Source of the DNA: Pontibacter coccineus
Lineage (GTDB): Bacteria; Bacteroidota; Bacteroidia; Cytophagales; Hymenobacteraceae
Direction: 5' to 3'
Assembly (NCBI RefSeq): GCF_030546575.1
Contig: NZ_JAUOTN010000009.1
Location: 167,788 to 231,787 of the forward strand
DNA: 64,000 nt
Positions 25,242 to 34,202 of the stretch are shown piece after piece. Position 1 is the first letter of the stretch. The number at the start of each line of letters is the position of its first letter. The notes beneath the pieces are model-generated. The model did not search any database. It had not been told where the DNA came from and saw only the letters and a list, made by a program, of their open reading frames with translations. The position numbers and the translations under genes were made by a program.

Positions 25242-25954
25242 TAATAGACCGCCAAGGTGCGATCATCCGCGGCGATACGGCTGGCCGGCAAATCGCGCTG
25301 ATCTTTACCGGCGATGAGTTTGCAGACGGAGGGGAGGTTATCAGCAAGGCGCTACAGAAGCACCGGGCCAACGCCTCCTTCTTTTTCACGGGTCGCTTTT
25401 ACCGGAACCCTGACTTTAAACCTTTGATCCGAGGGCTGAAACAAGACGGGCATTACCTGGGCGCACACTCCGACGAGCACCTGCTGTACTGCGACTGGGC
25501 CAAACGCGATAGCCTGCTGGTAACGCAGGAGCAGTTCAGCGAGGATCTGCGGAAGAATTACCAGCGCATGGAGGCCTTTGGGGTGAAAAAATCGGACGCG
25601 CCCTACTTTCTGCCGCCATACGAGTGGTACAACCGCAGCATCGCCAACTGGACGGAGGCAGAAGGTTTGCAACTGGTGAACTTTACGCCGGGCACCCGTT
25701 CTGCCGCCGACTATACCTACCCCGAAATGGGCAGCCGGTATGTCGATTCAGAGACGGTGCTGCAGTCCATCCTGACCTATGAAGCGAAGGACCGAAACGG
25801 GCTGAATGGCTTTATGCTGCTGTTGCACATCGGCACCGACCCCAGGCGGGAAGACAAGTTCTATCACCGGCTGGATGAGATGATGACGCTACTGGAGCAG
25901 AAAGGCTACCGGTTTGTCAGGCTGGATGAGCTGCTGGAGCAAAAAAAGAAATGA
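25229..25954 (+). CDS. Polysaccharide deacetylase (NodB-like, CE4) domain in the -1 frame of the GH9 gene
   Basis: The frame is open from 25211 (a TAG ends at 25210) to the TGA at 25952-25954. The NodB-like domain begins near 25,286: Ile-Ala-Leu-Ile-Phe-Thr-Gly-Asp-Glu-Phe takes the place of the Thr-Phe-Asp-Asp metal motif, and Gly-Ala-His-Ser-Asp-Glu-His gives the His-Ser-x-x-His zinc motif. A Pro-Pro-Tyr-Glu-Trp-Tyr and a late Leu-Leu-His-Ile-Gly-Thr follow. There is no ATG, GTG or TTG in this frame before TTG 25,424, which already lies beyond the first metal motif. So translation must enter from the GH9 gene, or the gene is broken. CE4 enzymes remove N-acetyl groups from GlcNAc or MurNAc polymers. 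Confidence 0.78.
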   Translation, partial: GKKVVIDRQGAIIRGDTAGRQIALIFTGDEFADGGEVISKALQKHRANASFFFTGRFYRNPDFKPLIRGLKQDGHYLGAHSDEHLLYCDWAKRDSLLVTQEQFSEDLRKNYQRMEAFGVKKSDAPYFLPPYEWYNRSIANWTEAEGLQLVNFTPGTRSAADYTYPEMGSRYVDSETVLQSILTYEAKDRNGLNGFMLLLHIGTDPRREDKFYHRLDEMMTLLEQKGYRFVRLDELLEQKKK

Positions 25955-25999
25955 CAAAACAAGGCGTTATACCTGCGCATTAAGAAAAATTAGAACCGA

Positions 26000-26617
26000 A
26001 TGAAAAAGATACTGATCCTAGTGTGCGCCCTTGCCGGGCTGATGAGTTGCCAAAAGCCTGCCACTACTTCTGATGCGCCACTTATACCGGAAGGCATCAC
26101 ATTTCTGTCGCGGGAGGAGTGGGGGGCCAAGGCGCCCGTGCTGCCCATGCGGGCCCATAAACTAACGAGGCTAACCATCCATCATACTGGTGTGCCGCAA
26201 TTGTTTGACCGCAGCCTGGCTGACAAGCTGCGCAATCTGCAAAAATTCTCGCAGGAGGATAGCCCTTTGGCGGATGGCCGCATGAAGCCGGCCTGGGCCG
26301 ATGTGCCTTATCACCTGTATGTGGATGTCAACGGAGTTGTAGGGGAGGCGCGGGACCTGAACTACGCCGGCGACTCGAACACGAGTTATGACCCGGCCGG
26401 TCACCTGCTGGTGGTGGTAGAGGGTAACTTTGAGAAGGAAGCCATTACCGAGGCCCAGATGAAGACGCTCGAAAAACTGGTGCCGGCACTGGCCAAACGC
26501 TTTGCTATACCTGCCGACAGCCTGGGCGCGCACAAGGACTTTGCCCAGACCACCTGCCCGGGGGCTGGGTTGTACTCGGAACTGCCACGCTTCAGGCAAC
26601 TGATTAATGGTAATTAA
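26000..26617 (+). CDS. N-acetylmuramoyl-L-alanine amidase, PGRP/Amidase_2 type, lipoprotein
   Basis: The 205-residue protein has a lipobox Gly-Leu-Met-Ser-Cys with Cys17. It opens with the PGRP signature Ser-Arg-Glu-Glu-Trp-Gly-Ala. Zinc ligands are His in Thr-Ile-His-His-Thr-Gly, His in Gly-Ala-His-Lys-Asp and Cys in Thr-Thr-Cys-Pro-Gly, and the His-Leu-Tyr-Val-Asp-Val-Asn-Gly motif is present. The Cys ligand is typical of amidase-active PGRP proteins. It would remove stem peptides and give the naked glycan used by NamZ, GHL10 and GH20 enzymes. It lies 45 nt after the deacetylase stop, so it may belong to the same transcript. Confidence 0.9.
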   Translation: MKKILILVCALAGLMSCQKPATTSDAPLIPEGITFLSREEWGAKAPVLPMRAHKLTRLTIHHTGVPQLFDRSLADKLRNLQKFSQEDSPLADGRMKPAWADVPYHLYVDVNGVVGEARDLNYAGDSNTSYDPAGHLLVVVEGNFEKEAITEAQMKTLEKLVPALAKRFAIPADSLGAHKDFAQTTCPGAGLYSELPRFRQLINGN

Positions 26618-26915
26618 ATACCAGGTGCAGTCGCTGCAGTGCATGTTTGTGCAGGTATAACGGGCGACTGAAAGAATTTAAAAACGTTGTTTTTGCGTGT
26701 TTTTGCCGGTTTATGAAAAAAACATGCTTAAATATTTGGACTACTCGAATACGGTCACTATTTTTAACTTAAATAAAGGGACAGTATTCGTTTTGCTCAT
26801 GCGCTTTTGTGCGGTTTTCTGCGCTAGTTCTCCAAACAAGAGTCGCGTGAGCAGGATGGATACATTTTTAGTTTAGTCTTACTGGATCCTTTTATTTTAC
26901 CAATGCCTTGAATCA
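26618..26915. other. Spacer before the metallophosphatase gene
   Basis: No gene is seen. AT-rich words at 26,700-26,770 (for example TTAAATATTTGGAC) resemble the region upstream of namZ and may hold a promoter. I find no T-tailed hairpin. Confidence 0.35.
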
Positions 26916-28778
26916 ATGAAAATACAAAGGTATGTAGCGTTCATCGCACTATTGCTGGTTTCCAGCCTTTGCCAGGCACAATCTTTCCAATTCGCTTTTG
27001 TATCCGATACCCATATCGGCAACCCCACCGCACAGGAAGACCTCGGGCGCACCATCGCCGACATCAACGCCAATCCCAACCTTGAGTTTGTCATCATTAC
27101 CGGTGACATCACCGAGTTCGGTTCTGATGAAGAGCTGAAACTGGCCAAGCAAATCTTCGATACAATTAAAAAACCCTGGTACATTTTGCCCGGCAATCAC
27201 GACACCAACTGGTCGGAGAGCGGCAGCAACAGCTTTCGGGTCGTTTTCGGGGCCGAGACCTTCGCATTTACACACAAGGGCTACCTCTTTGCCGGCACCG
27301 GTTCCGGGCCGAACATGCGCATGGGGCCGGGGCAGATTCCGCGCGAGAACATTGTGTGGCTGGACTCGGTGCTCAACCACCTGCCGGATCCCGAAATGCC
27401 GGTCATCTTCCTGAACCACTACCCGCAGGACTCCTCGCTCAACAACTGGTACGACGTTACCGATAAATTGCGCGCCCGCAACACCCAACTCATTCTGCAC
27501 GGCCACGGGCACGGCAACCGCAAGTTCAGTTACGATGGTATTCCTGCCGTGATGGGCCGCTCTAACCTGCGCGCCAAAGAGCCAATCGGCGGCTACAACA
27601 TCGTGACCTTTGCCGACGGGAAAGCCAGTTTTGAGACCCGAAAGCCAGGTATAGAAACCCTGCCTAAATGGTTGGAAGTACCGCTGGTGAAGCATGATTT
27701 TGCCAACGACCCGACCAAACACCACCGGCCGTCTTTTGCCGTGAACGGGCTATACCCGAACGTGAAACTGGTTTGGGAGTACCAGGATGACAGTGACGTG
27801 GGCGCCGGAACGGCGGTATATAAGAACCTGGTGATTGCCACCAACACCACCGGCCAGGTATATGCGCTGGACAGCAAAACAGGCAAGCGCCAATGGACTT
27901 ACCGCACCGGCGGCAAGATCTACTCCACGCCAGCCGTCGCCAAAGGCTATGTGGTGGTAGGCTCTTCTGATAACAACATCTACGGCCTCTCCGCCACCAC
28001 CGGCAAACTGGTTTGGAAGTTTACCGCCAACAGACCGGTGCTCGGTTCGCCGCTTATAGAAAAAGGCGTGGTCTACATCGGTGCCTCCGACGGTCACTTC
28101 CGGGCGCTGGATCTGAAAACCGGTAAATTGCGTTGGGATTTCGATCAGGTAAATAACTTTGTGGTGACCAAACCTTTGCTGTACCAGGGCAAGGTATACT
28201 TTGGCAGTTGGGGCAACGAGTTTTATGCGCTTGATGCGAAAACAGGTCAGCTGGCCTGGAAATGGAGCAACGGCTCCAGCAACCGTATGTTCTCGCCGGC
28301 CGCCTGTTACCCGGTAGCCGCCAATGGCCGTATCTTCATTGTAGCCCCCGATCGTTTTATGACCGCGCTCGATGCCAATACCGGCGAAGTGGTGTGGCGC
28401 GAGCAAATGAAAGAAGGCCGCGTGCGGGAGTCAATGGGCATATCGGATGACGGGAAGCTGGTCTATGTGAAGACCATGGACGGACAGGTATACGGTGTCT
28501 CCACTTCGGCCAACGCCCTGCAGGTAGATTGGAAATCGACGTTGCAGCTGCCTTACGAACTGGCCCCGTCGGCTATCGTCGAACACAATAATGTGGTACT
28601 CGTGCCCTCGCACTCAGGATTGGTCAGCGCACTGGACCGTCGGAATGGAGCGGTACTTTGGAAATACAAAAGTTCAAACAGTCTCATGAACCCGGTGATG
28701 CCGCTTGGCAAAAACAGCGTGATCGTGAGCACCATGGATGGGAAAATCGCCTGCCTGGAGTATGTGCCTGCAAAATAA
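26916..28778 (+). CDS. Exported calcineurin-like phosphoesterase fused to a PQQ-like beta-propeller
   Basis: The 620-residue protein has a signal peptide ending Cys-Gln-Ala-Gln. The metallophosphoesterase domain (about 25-250) has the full metal set: Asp-Thr-His near 32, Gly-Asp-Ile-Thr, Gly-Asn-His-Asp, an Asn-His-Tyr, and Gly-His-Gly-His-Gly. From about 290 to the end, repeated Gly-x-x-Tyr-Ala-Leu-Asp-x-x-Thr-Gly-x-x-x-Trp units form a PQQ/BamB-like propeller of roughly seven blades. The gene begins 54 nt before murQ and is between peptidoglycan genes. A phosphomuropeptide, teichoic-acid-like or nucleotide substrate is possible; none can be chosen from sequence. Confidence 0.85.
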   Translation: MKIQRYVAFIALLLVSSLCQAQSFQFAFVSDTHIGNPTAQEDLGRTIADINANPNLEFVIITGDITEFGSDEELKLAKQIFDTIKKPWYILPGNHDTNWSESGSNSFRVVFGAETFAFTHKGYLFAGTGSGPNMRMGPGQIPRENIVWLDSVLNHLPDPEMPVIFLNHYPQDSSLNNWYDVTDKLRARNTQLILHGHGHGNRKFSYDGIPAVMGRSNLRAKEPIGGYNIVTFADGKASFETRKPGIETLPKWLEVPLVKHDFANDPTKHHRPSFAVNGLYPNVKLVWEYQDDSDVGAGTAVYKNLVIATNTTGQVYALDSKTGKRQWTYRTGGKIYSTPAVAKGYVVVGSSDNNIYGLSATTGKLVWKFTANRPVLGSPLIEKGVVYIGASDGHFRALDLKTGKLRWDFDQVNNFVVTKPLLYQGKVYFGSWGNEFYALDAKTGQLAWKWSNGSSNRMFSPAACYPVAANGRIFIVAPDRFMTALDANTGEVVWREQMKEGRVRESMGISDDGKLVYVKTMDGQVYGVSTSANALQVDWKSTLQLPYELAPSAIVEHNNVVLVPSHSGLVSALDRRNGAVLWKYKSSNSLMNPVMPLGKNSVIVSTMDGKIACLEYVPAK

Positions 28779-28832
28779 GGTATAGACACACAGGTATAGT
28801 GATTGATTTAGAAGGATTTATACTTACAAAAA

Positions 28833-29645
28833 ATGGAAATTACAACCGAGAAAGACTCGAACTATAACGACCTGGAGAAGATGTCGGTGAGGGAAGTGCT
28901 GGAGAACATCAACCGGGAAGACAAAAGCGTACCCCTGGCCGTTGAGAAGGCGCTCCCACAAATAGAGAAACTGGCCGAAATCGTGGCCGACCGTATGAAA
29001 AAAGGAGGCCGCCTGTTCTACATCGGCGCCGGCACCAGTGGCCGCTTGGGCGTGGTGGATGCGTCCGAATGCCCGCCAACCTTCGGCGTGCCTTTCGATA
29101 TGGTGGTAGGTTTGATCGCCGGCGGCGATACAGCCATCCGCAAAGCCGTGGAATTCGCCGAGGACGACATGGAGCAGGCCTGGGAAGACCTGAAAGAGTA
29201 CGCTCTTGACGAAAACGACGTGATCGTAGGTATAGCGGCTTCGGGCACAACGCCCTACGTGATCGGCGGCCTGCGCATGGCCAACGAATATGGCCTGGCA
29301 ACCGGCTGTATCGTTTGCAACTCCGGCGGTCCGGTGGCAGCAGAAGCGCAGTACCCGGTGGAGGTGGTAGTGGGGCCTGAGTTCGTAACAGGCAGCACCC
29401 GCATGAAAGCCGGTACCGCCCAGAAGCTGGTGCTCAACATGCTCAGCACCACGGTCATGATTCAGCTGGGCCGCGTGCGTGGCAACAAGATGGTGGATAT
29501 GCAGCTGACGAATCATAAACTTTACCACCGCGGCGTGCGCATGGTGATGGCCGAAACCGGTGCTGATGAAGCAACTGCATCTGCCTTGCTGGAGAAGCAC
29601 GGCAGTGTGCGGAAGGCGGTGGCGAGTGTGCAGGTATCGAAGTAG
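28833..29645 (+). CDS. murQ: N-acetylmuramic acid 6-phosphate etherase
   Basis: The 270-residue cytoplasmic enzyme has the SIS-domain core of MurQ: Gly-Ala-Gly-Thr-Ser-Gly-Arg-Leu-Gly-Val-Val-Asp-Ala-Ser-Glu-Cys-Pro-Pro-Thr-Phe near residues 64-83, with the catalytic Glu, then Ile-Ala-Gly-Gly, Gly-Ile-Ala-Ala-Ser-Gly-Thr-Thr-Pro-Tyr, and Thr-Gly-Ser-Thr-Arg-Met-Lys-Ala-Gly-Thr-Ala. MurQ splits the lactyl ether of MurNAc-6-P to give GlcNAc-6-P and D-lactate. It is about 30 residues shorter than the E. coli enzyme at the ends only. It is followed by a sodium symporter and a D-lactate oxidase-like gene, so substrate entry and both products are catered for. Confidence 0.96.
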   Translation: MEITTEKDSNYNDLEKMSVREVLENINREDKSVPLAVEKALPQIEKLAEIVADRMKKGGRLFYIGAGTSGRLGVVDASECPPTFGVPFDMVVGLIAGGDTAIRKAVEFAEDDMEQAWEDLKEYALDENDVIVGIAASGTTPYVIGGLRMANEYGLATGCIVCNSGGPVAAEAQYPVEVVVGPEFVTGSTRMKAGTAQKLVLNMLSTTVMIQLGRVRGNKMVDMQLTNHKLYHRGVRMVMAETGADEATASALLEKHGSVRKAVASVQVSK

Positions 29646-29761
29646 GGCCTGACATTGCCGCCATTTCGGCAAAACTTAGTAACTTACAATCATGTGCGGT
29701 AGCGTAAGGTATAGGCAGGAGTGCTGATGACCCGCTATCGCGAATGAACAATTAACGTATT

Positions 29762-31288
29762 ATGTCGCCAATAATCCTTCTATCTTTCCTGATCGGCTAT
29801 TTTGCGGTGCTGATAGGTATATCCTACTACACTTCGAGAGGAGCGTCAGACAACTCCAGCTTCTTTATCGCCAACCGCAACTCGAAGTGGTACTTCGTGG
29901 CCTTTGGTATGATCGGTACCGCCTTGTCGGGCGTGACCTTCATCTCAGTGCCGGGGGCGGTCGTCAACAGTAGCTTCAGCTATTTCCAGTTTGTGCTCGG
30001 CAACACGGTCGGTTTTGTCCTGATCGCTTTTGTGCTCCTGCCACTCTACTACCGCATGAACCTGATCTCCATCTATACCTACCTGGAGAAACGTTTCGGC
30101 TATTGGAGCTATAAAACAGGGGCCATGATCTTTCTGGTGTCGCGTACCATCGGCTCGGCTTTCCGCCTATACCTGGTGGCCATCGTGCTGCAGCGCTTCA
30201 TCTTCGACGCCTGGAACGTGCCTTTCGTGGCGACGGTGGCGATCTGTCTTGCGCTCATCTGGCTCTATACCCACAAAGGCGGCCTCAAGACGATTGTGAT
30301 CACCGATACGCTACAGACCGTGTTCATCATCGGGTCCGTTATTTTTTCCATCATCTTCATCGCCAACAGCCTTGACCTGAACCTGGTGCAGACCTTCGAG
30401 GCGGTAAAAGACAGCTCTTACTCCAAGATATTCTTCTGGGAAGATTTCATGGGTACCAAGAGTCACTTCCTGAAGCACTTCATCGGCGGTATTTTCGTGA
30501 CCATCGCCATGACGGGCCTGGACCAGGACCTGATGCAGAAGAACCTGAGCTGTAAGAACATCGGGGAGGCCCAGAAGAACATGCTTTCTTTTACGGCCAT
30601 CTTTGTCTCCATCAACATCTTCTTCCTGAGCATGGGTGCCCTGCTGTACATGTACGCCGAAGCCAATGGCATTGACGTATCGGCGCTGGCAACCCCTGAC
30701 CACCTGTTCCCGGAAATTGCCCTGAACCACATGGCCATGATTCCGGCCGTCATCTTTATGCTCGGCCTGACGGCGGCTACTTTTGCCACTACCGACTCTG
30801 CGCTTACAGCCCTGACGACTTCTTTCTGCGTGGACTTCCTGGACTTCACCAAGAAGGAAAACCACGACGATGTTAAGTTAGTCCGTACCCGCCACCTGGT
30901 GCACATCGCTTTCTCAGTCGTGATGCTGCTGGTAATCCTCGTGTTCAGGCTCATCAACGACGACTCTGTGGTGAATGCCATCTTCAAGGCGGCCGGCTAT
31001 ACCTATGGTCCGCTGTTGGGTCTCTTCGCTTTCGGTATGGCCAACAAGCGGGCCGTGGCCGACAAACTGGTGCCTTATATATGTATCGTTTCGCCAATCC
31101 TGACCTATGTGCTGGATTCCAACTCACTGGAGTGGATCGGTTATGCCATGGGTTTTGAGCTGATCGTTCTGAATGCCGCGATTACCTTCATCCTGTTGCT
31201 GGCGACGAGCAAGCAAGGCGGTGGCGTGTTGATGGATGCCCTGAAAGAGGCCGAAAGAGGCACCAAAGTAAAACAGACTACTTATTAA
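29762..31288 (+). CDS. Sodium:solute symporter (SSS family), probable MurNAc transporter
   Basis: The 508-residue protein has about 13 hydrophobic segments and SSS family motifs, such as Gly-Met-Ile-Gly-Thr-Ala-Leu-Ser-Gly-Val-Thr-Phe in helix 2 and Ala-Thr-Phe-Ala-Thr-Thr-Asp-Ser-Ala-Leu-Thr-Ala in the sodium-binding helix. It lies between murQ and a D-lactate dehydrogenase-like gene. In Tannerella forsythia a transporter gene (murT) heads the murTKQ operon for MurNAc uptake, so MurNAc or a MurNAc-containing unit is the best guess here. The family is certain; the substrate is inferred. Confidence 0.87.
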   Translation: MSPIILLSFLIGYFAVLIGISYYTSRGASDNSSFFIANRNSKWYFVAFGMIGTALSGVTFISVPGAVVNSSFSYFQFVLGNTVGFVLIAFVLLPLYYRMNLISIYTYLEKRFGYWSYKTGAMIFLVSRTIGSAFRLYLVAIVLQRFIFDAWNVPFVATVAICLALIWLYTHKGGLKTIVITDTLQTVFIIGSVIFSIIFIANSLDLNLVQTFEAVKDSSYSKIFFWEDFMGTKSHFLKHFIGGIFVTIAMTGLDQDLMQKNLSCKNIGEAQKNMLSFTAIFVSINIFFLSMGALLYMYAEANGIDVSALATPDHLFPEIALNHMAMIPAVIFMLGLTAATFATTDSALTALTTSFCVDFLDFTKKENHDDVKLVRTRHLVHIAFSVVMLLVILVFRLINDDSVVNAIFKAAGYTYGPLLGLFAFGMANKRAVADKLVPYICIVSPILTYVLDSNSLEWIGYAMGFELIVLNAAITFILLLATSKQGGGVLMDALKEAERGTKVKQTTY

Positions 31289-31300
31289 GATACTACTTCT

Positions 31301-34126
31301 ATGGACATAGCATTGCTTTTGGAGAGCATTTTGCCAAAAGCGCGCATACGGGCACGCCTGATCGATGTCGTGTCCTACGCTTCTGACGCGGGCTTTTATT
31401 ACCTGAGGCCCCTGGCCGTGGTGCAGCCGGTGTCAGTAGAGGAGATCAAACAACTCTTTGCTTTTTCGCACCAGCACAAGGTGCCGCTTACCTTCCGCGC
31501 CGCCGGCACCAGCCTTTCGGGGCAGTCCATAACGGACGGTGTACTGGTGGACCTGAGCCAGTACTGGAACAAGGTGCAGGTAGAACAGGAGGGGGCACAG
31601 GTACGGGTGCAGCCCGGCGTGATCGGTGCCATCGTGAACGCGCACCTGCGTCCGTATAAGCGCAAGATCGGTCCTGACCCGGCCAGTATCAACTCGGCCA
31701 TGATGGGCGGTATCCTTTCGAACAACGCCAGCGGTATGTGCTGCGGCGTGAGCAAGAACTCTTACCATACCACCCGGTACATCAGCTTTGTACTGCCGAA
31801 TGGCCAGTGCTATACCACCGAAAAACAGATCGATTACCTGCGCTTCAGTGAGGAGTGCCCCGAGCTATACCTGACGCTGCAGCGCACCAAGCAGCAGATT
31901 CGCAACAACCCGGAGCTGCATTACCTGATCCGGCACAAGTATAAGACCAAAAACACGGTTGGCTACTCCGTCAACGCCTTAATTGATTACGAGCACCCGC
32001 TCGATATCATGGCGCATCTGCTCATTGGAGCGGAGGGGACGCTCGGCTTCATCGCCGAGGCCGTGCTGCAAACCGTACCTGATTATCCGGCCAAATCCAC
32101 GGCCTTACTCTATTTCCCCGACATCTACGCTGCCTGCCAGGCCATTGTGCCACTGACAGAGGCGGGTGCCGAGGCCGTAGAACTGATGGACCGTGCCTCA
32201 TTGCGCTCCATCGAACACATGGCGGGTGTCCCGGCGGTTATCAAAACACTTCCAGAAACAGCGGCTGCTTTGCTGGTCGAGTTTCAGGCAAACACGCACG
32301 ACGAGGTACAGGAGAAGATCCTGAAATTCATGGCACTGGCACCCGAGCTGGCTTTGCTGGAGCAACCCGTCTTCACCACTGACCCGATCGAACAGGGCTT
32401 GCTGTGGAAGGTGCGCAAAGGGATGTTCCCGGCCGTGGGCGCAGTGCGCGCCAGTGGCAGCACAGTGTTGCTCGAAGACATTGCCGTACCGGTCGCCCGG
32501 CTCGGCGACGCCATCCTTGACCTGCAGGAGCTCTTCCGAAAGCACGGGTATCCAAACGCGATCATCTTCGGGCACGCCAAGGACGGCAACATCCACTTTG
32601 TGGTGACCCAGGCCTTTGATACACCTGAAGAAGTGATCCGCTACGACCGCTTCCTGAAGGAAGTGGTGAAGCTGGTGGTGAAGAAATACGAGGGCGCCCT
32701 GAAAGCCGAGCACGGCACGGGTCGCAACATGGCGCCATTTGTGGAAACAGAATGGGGACCAGAGGTATACCGCATCATGAAAACCCTCAAACAGGTCGTT
32801 GATCCGGAGAACCTGCTTAACCCCGGCGTCATCATCAACCACGACCAGAACGCGCACATCCAGAACCTGAAGGACCTGCCGAAGGTGGAGGAAGAGGTGG
32901 ACCGCTGCATGGAGTGCGGTTTCTGCGAGCACAAATGCCCGAGCCGTAACCTCACGCTTACGCCACGCCAACGCATTGTGGTGCGTCGTGAGCTGCTCAA
33001 CCTGCAGCGCAAAGGAAAGAAGAAAGAGCACAAAGAGTTGCTCAACCAATACCAGTACGACGGGCTGGACACCTGCGCCGTAGATGGCCTCTGTGCCACC
33101 GCCTGTCCGGTCGACATCAACACCGGTGACCTGGTGAAGCGCCTCCGCCGCGAGAACCACAGCGAACTGGCAAACCAGGTGGCCCTGATGGTCGCCAAGA
33201 ATTTCAAACCTGTCTCGTCAGTTGTGAAATTTGGCCTGGAGGCAGGAGCGGGCGTTAACAAGCTATTGGGTGCTAATACCCTCTCCAGACTGACAGAAGA
33301 AGTGAAGGACATGATTCCGTCTTTCCCGCTCTGGACCAAGCAACTGGCCCCAGCGCCAGGTATAGCCAGGTCTATGGCTCATGCGACGGCACCTGTTACC
33401 GAGGCCACCGTCGTCTACTTCCCGACCTGTATTTCCCGCACCATGGGCGCCGCGGAGTCAGGCAAGAAAAACATCATCGATACCTTCAAAAGCGTATCGG
33501 ATAAGGTAGGGCTGAAGTTCACGATCCCGGAGAATGTGCAAGGAGCCTGCTGCGGTCAGATCTTTTCTTCCAAAGGGTATAGCCAGGCCTTTGCTTACAC
33601 CGCCAACGAAACGATAGAAAAGGTATGGCAATGGACCGACAAAGGCCGCTTGCCGCTCGTGCTCGACATTACCTCCTGCACGCATACCTTGCAGAACTGC
33701 CGCCCGGTGCTTACCGCCGAGAACAAGCAAAAGTTCGACGCCATCAAGATCATTGACAGCATTGACTACATCGCCGACTTCATTCTGCCCAAAGCCAACG
33801 TGCTGCGCAAGAAAGCAAATATAGTCCTGCACCCGGTTTGCTCTTTGCAGAAAATGGGGCTGGAGGGACGGTTTGTAAGTATAGCCAGGCAGCTGGCCGA
33901 GGAAGTGACGGTGCCCATGCACGCGGGCTGCTGCGGCATGGCCGGCGACCGGGGCTTCATAGTACCTGAATTGACAGCTTCCGCCACGGCGCCGGAGGCT
34001 GCTGAAGTGAAACAGCGGGAGTACGAGGGGTATTACTCTTCAGCAAAAACCTGCGAAATGGCAATGACGGAGGCTGTTGGCCGCAACTACGAGTCAATTG
34101 TTTACCTGCTGGATGAGTGCTTGTAG
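31301..34126 (+). CDS. FAD-linked D-lactate dehydrogenase-like oxidoreductase with Fe-S and CCG domains
   Basis: The 941-residue protein has an FAD-binding PCMH domain (about 30-260; Phe-Arg-Ala-Ala-Gly-Thr-Ser-Leu-Ser-Gly-Gln), an FAD-linked oxidase C-terminal domain with Gly-His-Ala-Lys-Asp-Gly-Asn-Ile-His-Phe and Glu-His-Gly-Thr-Gly, two 4Fe-4S Cys clusters starting near 535 (Cys-x2-Cys-x2-Cys-x3-Cys-Pro) and 598, and two CCG motifs (Gly-Ala-Cys-Cys-Gly and Ala-Gly-Cys-Cys-Gly). This is the architecture of single-chain D-lactate or D-2-hydroxyacid dehydrogenases. It starts 12 nt after the symporter and 1.7 kb after murQ, whose reaction releases D-lactate, so oxidation of that product to pyruvate is the likely role. 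It is probably bound to the membrane side, passing electrons to quinone. Confidence 0.88.
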   Translation: MDIALLLESILPKARIRARLIDVVSYASDAGFYYLRPLAVVQPVSVEEIKQLFAFSHQHKVPLTFRAAGTSLSGQSITDGVLVDLSQYWNKVQVEQEGAQVRVQPGVIGAIVNAHLRPYKRKIGPDPASINSAMMGGILSNNASGMCCGVSKNSYHTTRYISFVLPNGQCYTTEKQIDYLRFSEECPELYLTLQRTKQQIRNNPELHYLIRHKYKTKNTVGYSVNALIDYEHPLDIMAHLLIGAEGTLGFIAEAVLQTVPDYPAKSTALLYFPDIYAACQAIVPLTEAGAEAVELMDRASLRSIEHMAGVPAVIKTLPETAAALLVEFQANTHDEVQEKILKFMALAPELALLEQPVFTTDPIEQGLLWKVRKGMFPAVGAVRASGSTVLLEDIAVPVARLGDAILDLQELFRKHGYPNAIIFGHAKDGNIHFVVTQAFDTPEEVIRYDRFLKEVVKLVVKKYEGALKAEHGTGRNMAPFVETEWGPEVYRIMKTLKQVVDPENLLNPGVIINHDQNAHIQNLKDLPKVEEEVDRCMECGFCEHKCPSRNLTLTPRQRIVVRRELLNLQRKGKKKEHKELLNQYQYDGLDTCAVDGLCATACPVDINTGDLVKRLRRENHSELANQVALMVAKNFKPVSSVVKFGLEAGAGVNKLLGANTLSRLTEEVKDMIPSFPLWTKQLAPAPGIARSMAHATAPVTEATVVYFPTCISRTMGAAESGKKNIIDTFKSVSDKVGLKFTIPENVQGACCGQIFSSKGYSQAFAYTANETIEKVWQWTDKGRLPLVLDITSCTHTLQNCRPVLTAENKQKFDAIKIIDSIDYIADFILPKANVLRKKANIVLHPVCSLQKMGLEGRFVSIARQLAEEVTVPMHAGCCGMAGDRGFIVPELTASATAPEAAEVKQREYEGYYSSAKTCEMAMTEAVGRNYESIVYLLDECL

Positions 34127-34137
34127 CATGCTCGTGT

Positions 34138-34196
34138 CACTTGATAAAAAAAGAGAAGCCCGTTCAAGTAACGGGCTTCTCTTTTTTTATCAAGTG
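34138..34196. terminator. Bidirectional terminator, 27-bp perfect inverted repeat
   Basis: The arms 34138-34164 and 34170-34196 are exact reverse complements around a 5-nt loop. A GC-rich core AGAAGCCCGTT is flanked by A-runs and T-runs on each side, so it works for both converging genes. Confidence 0.93.
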
Positions 34197-34202
34197 CAGC
34201 TT

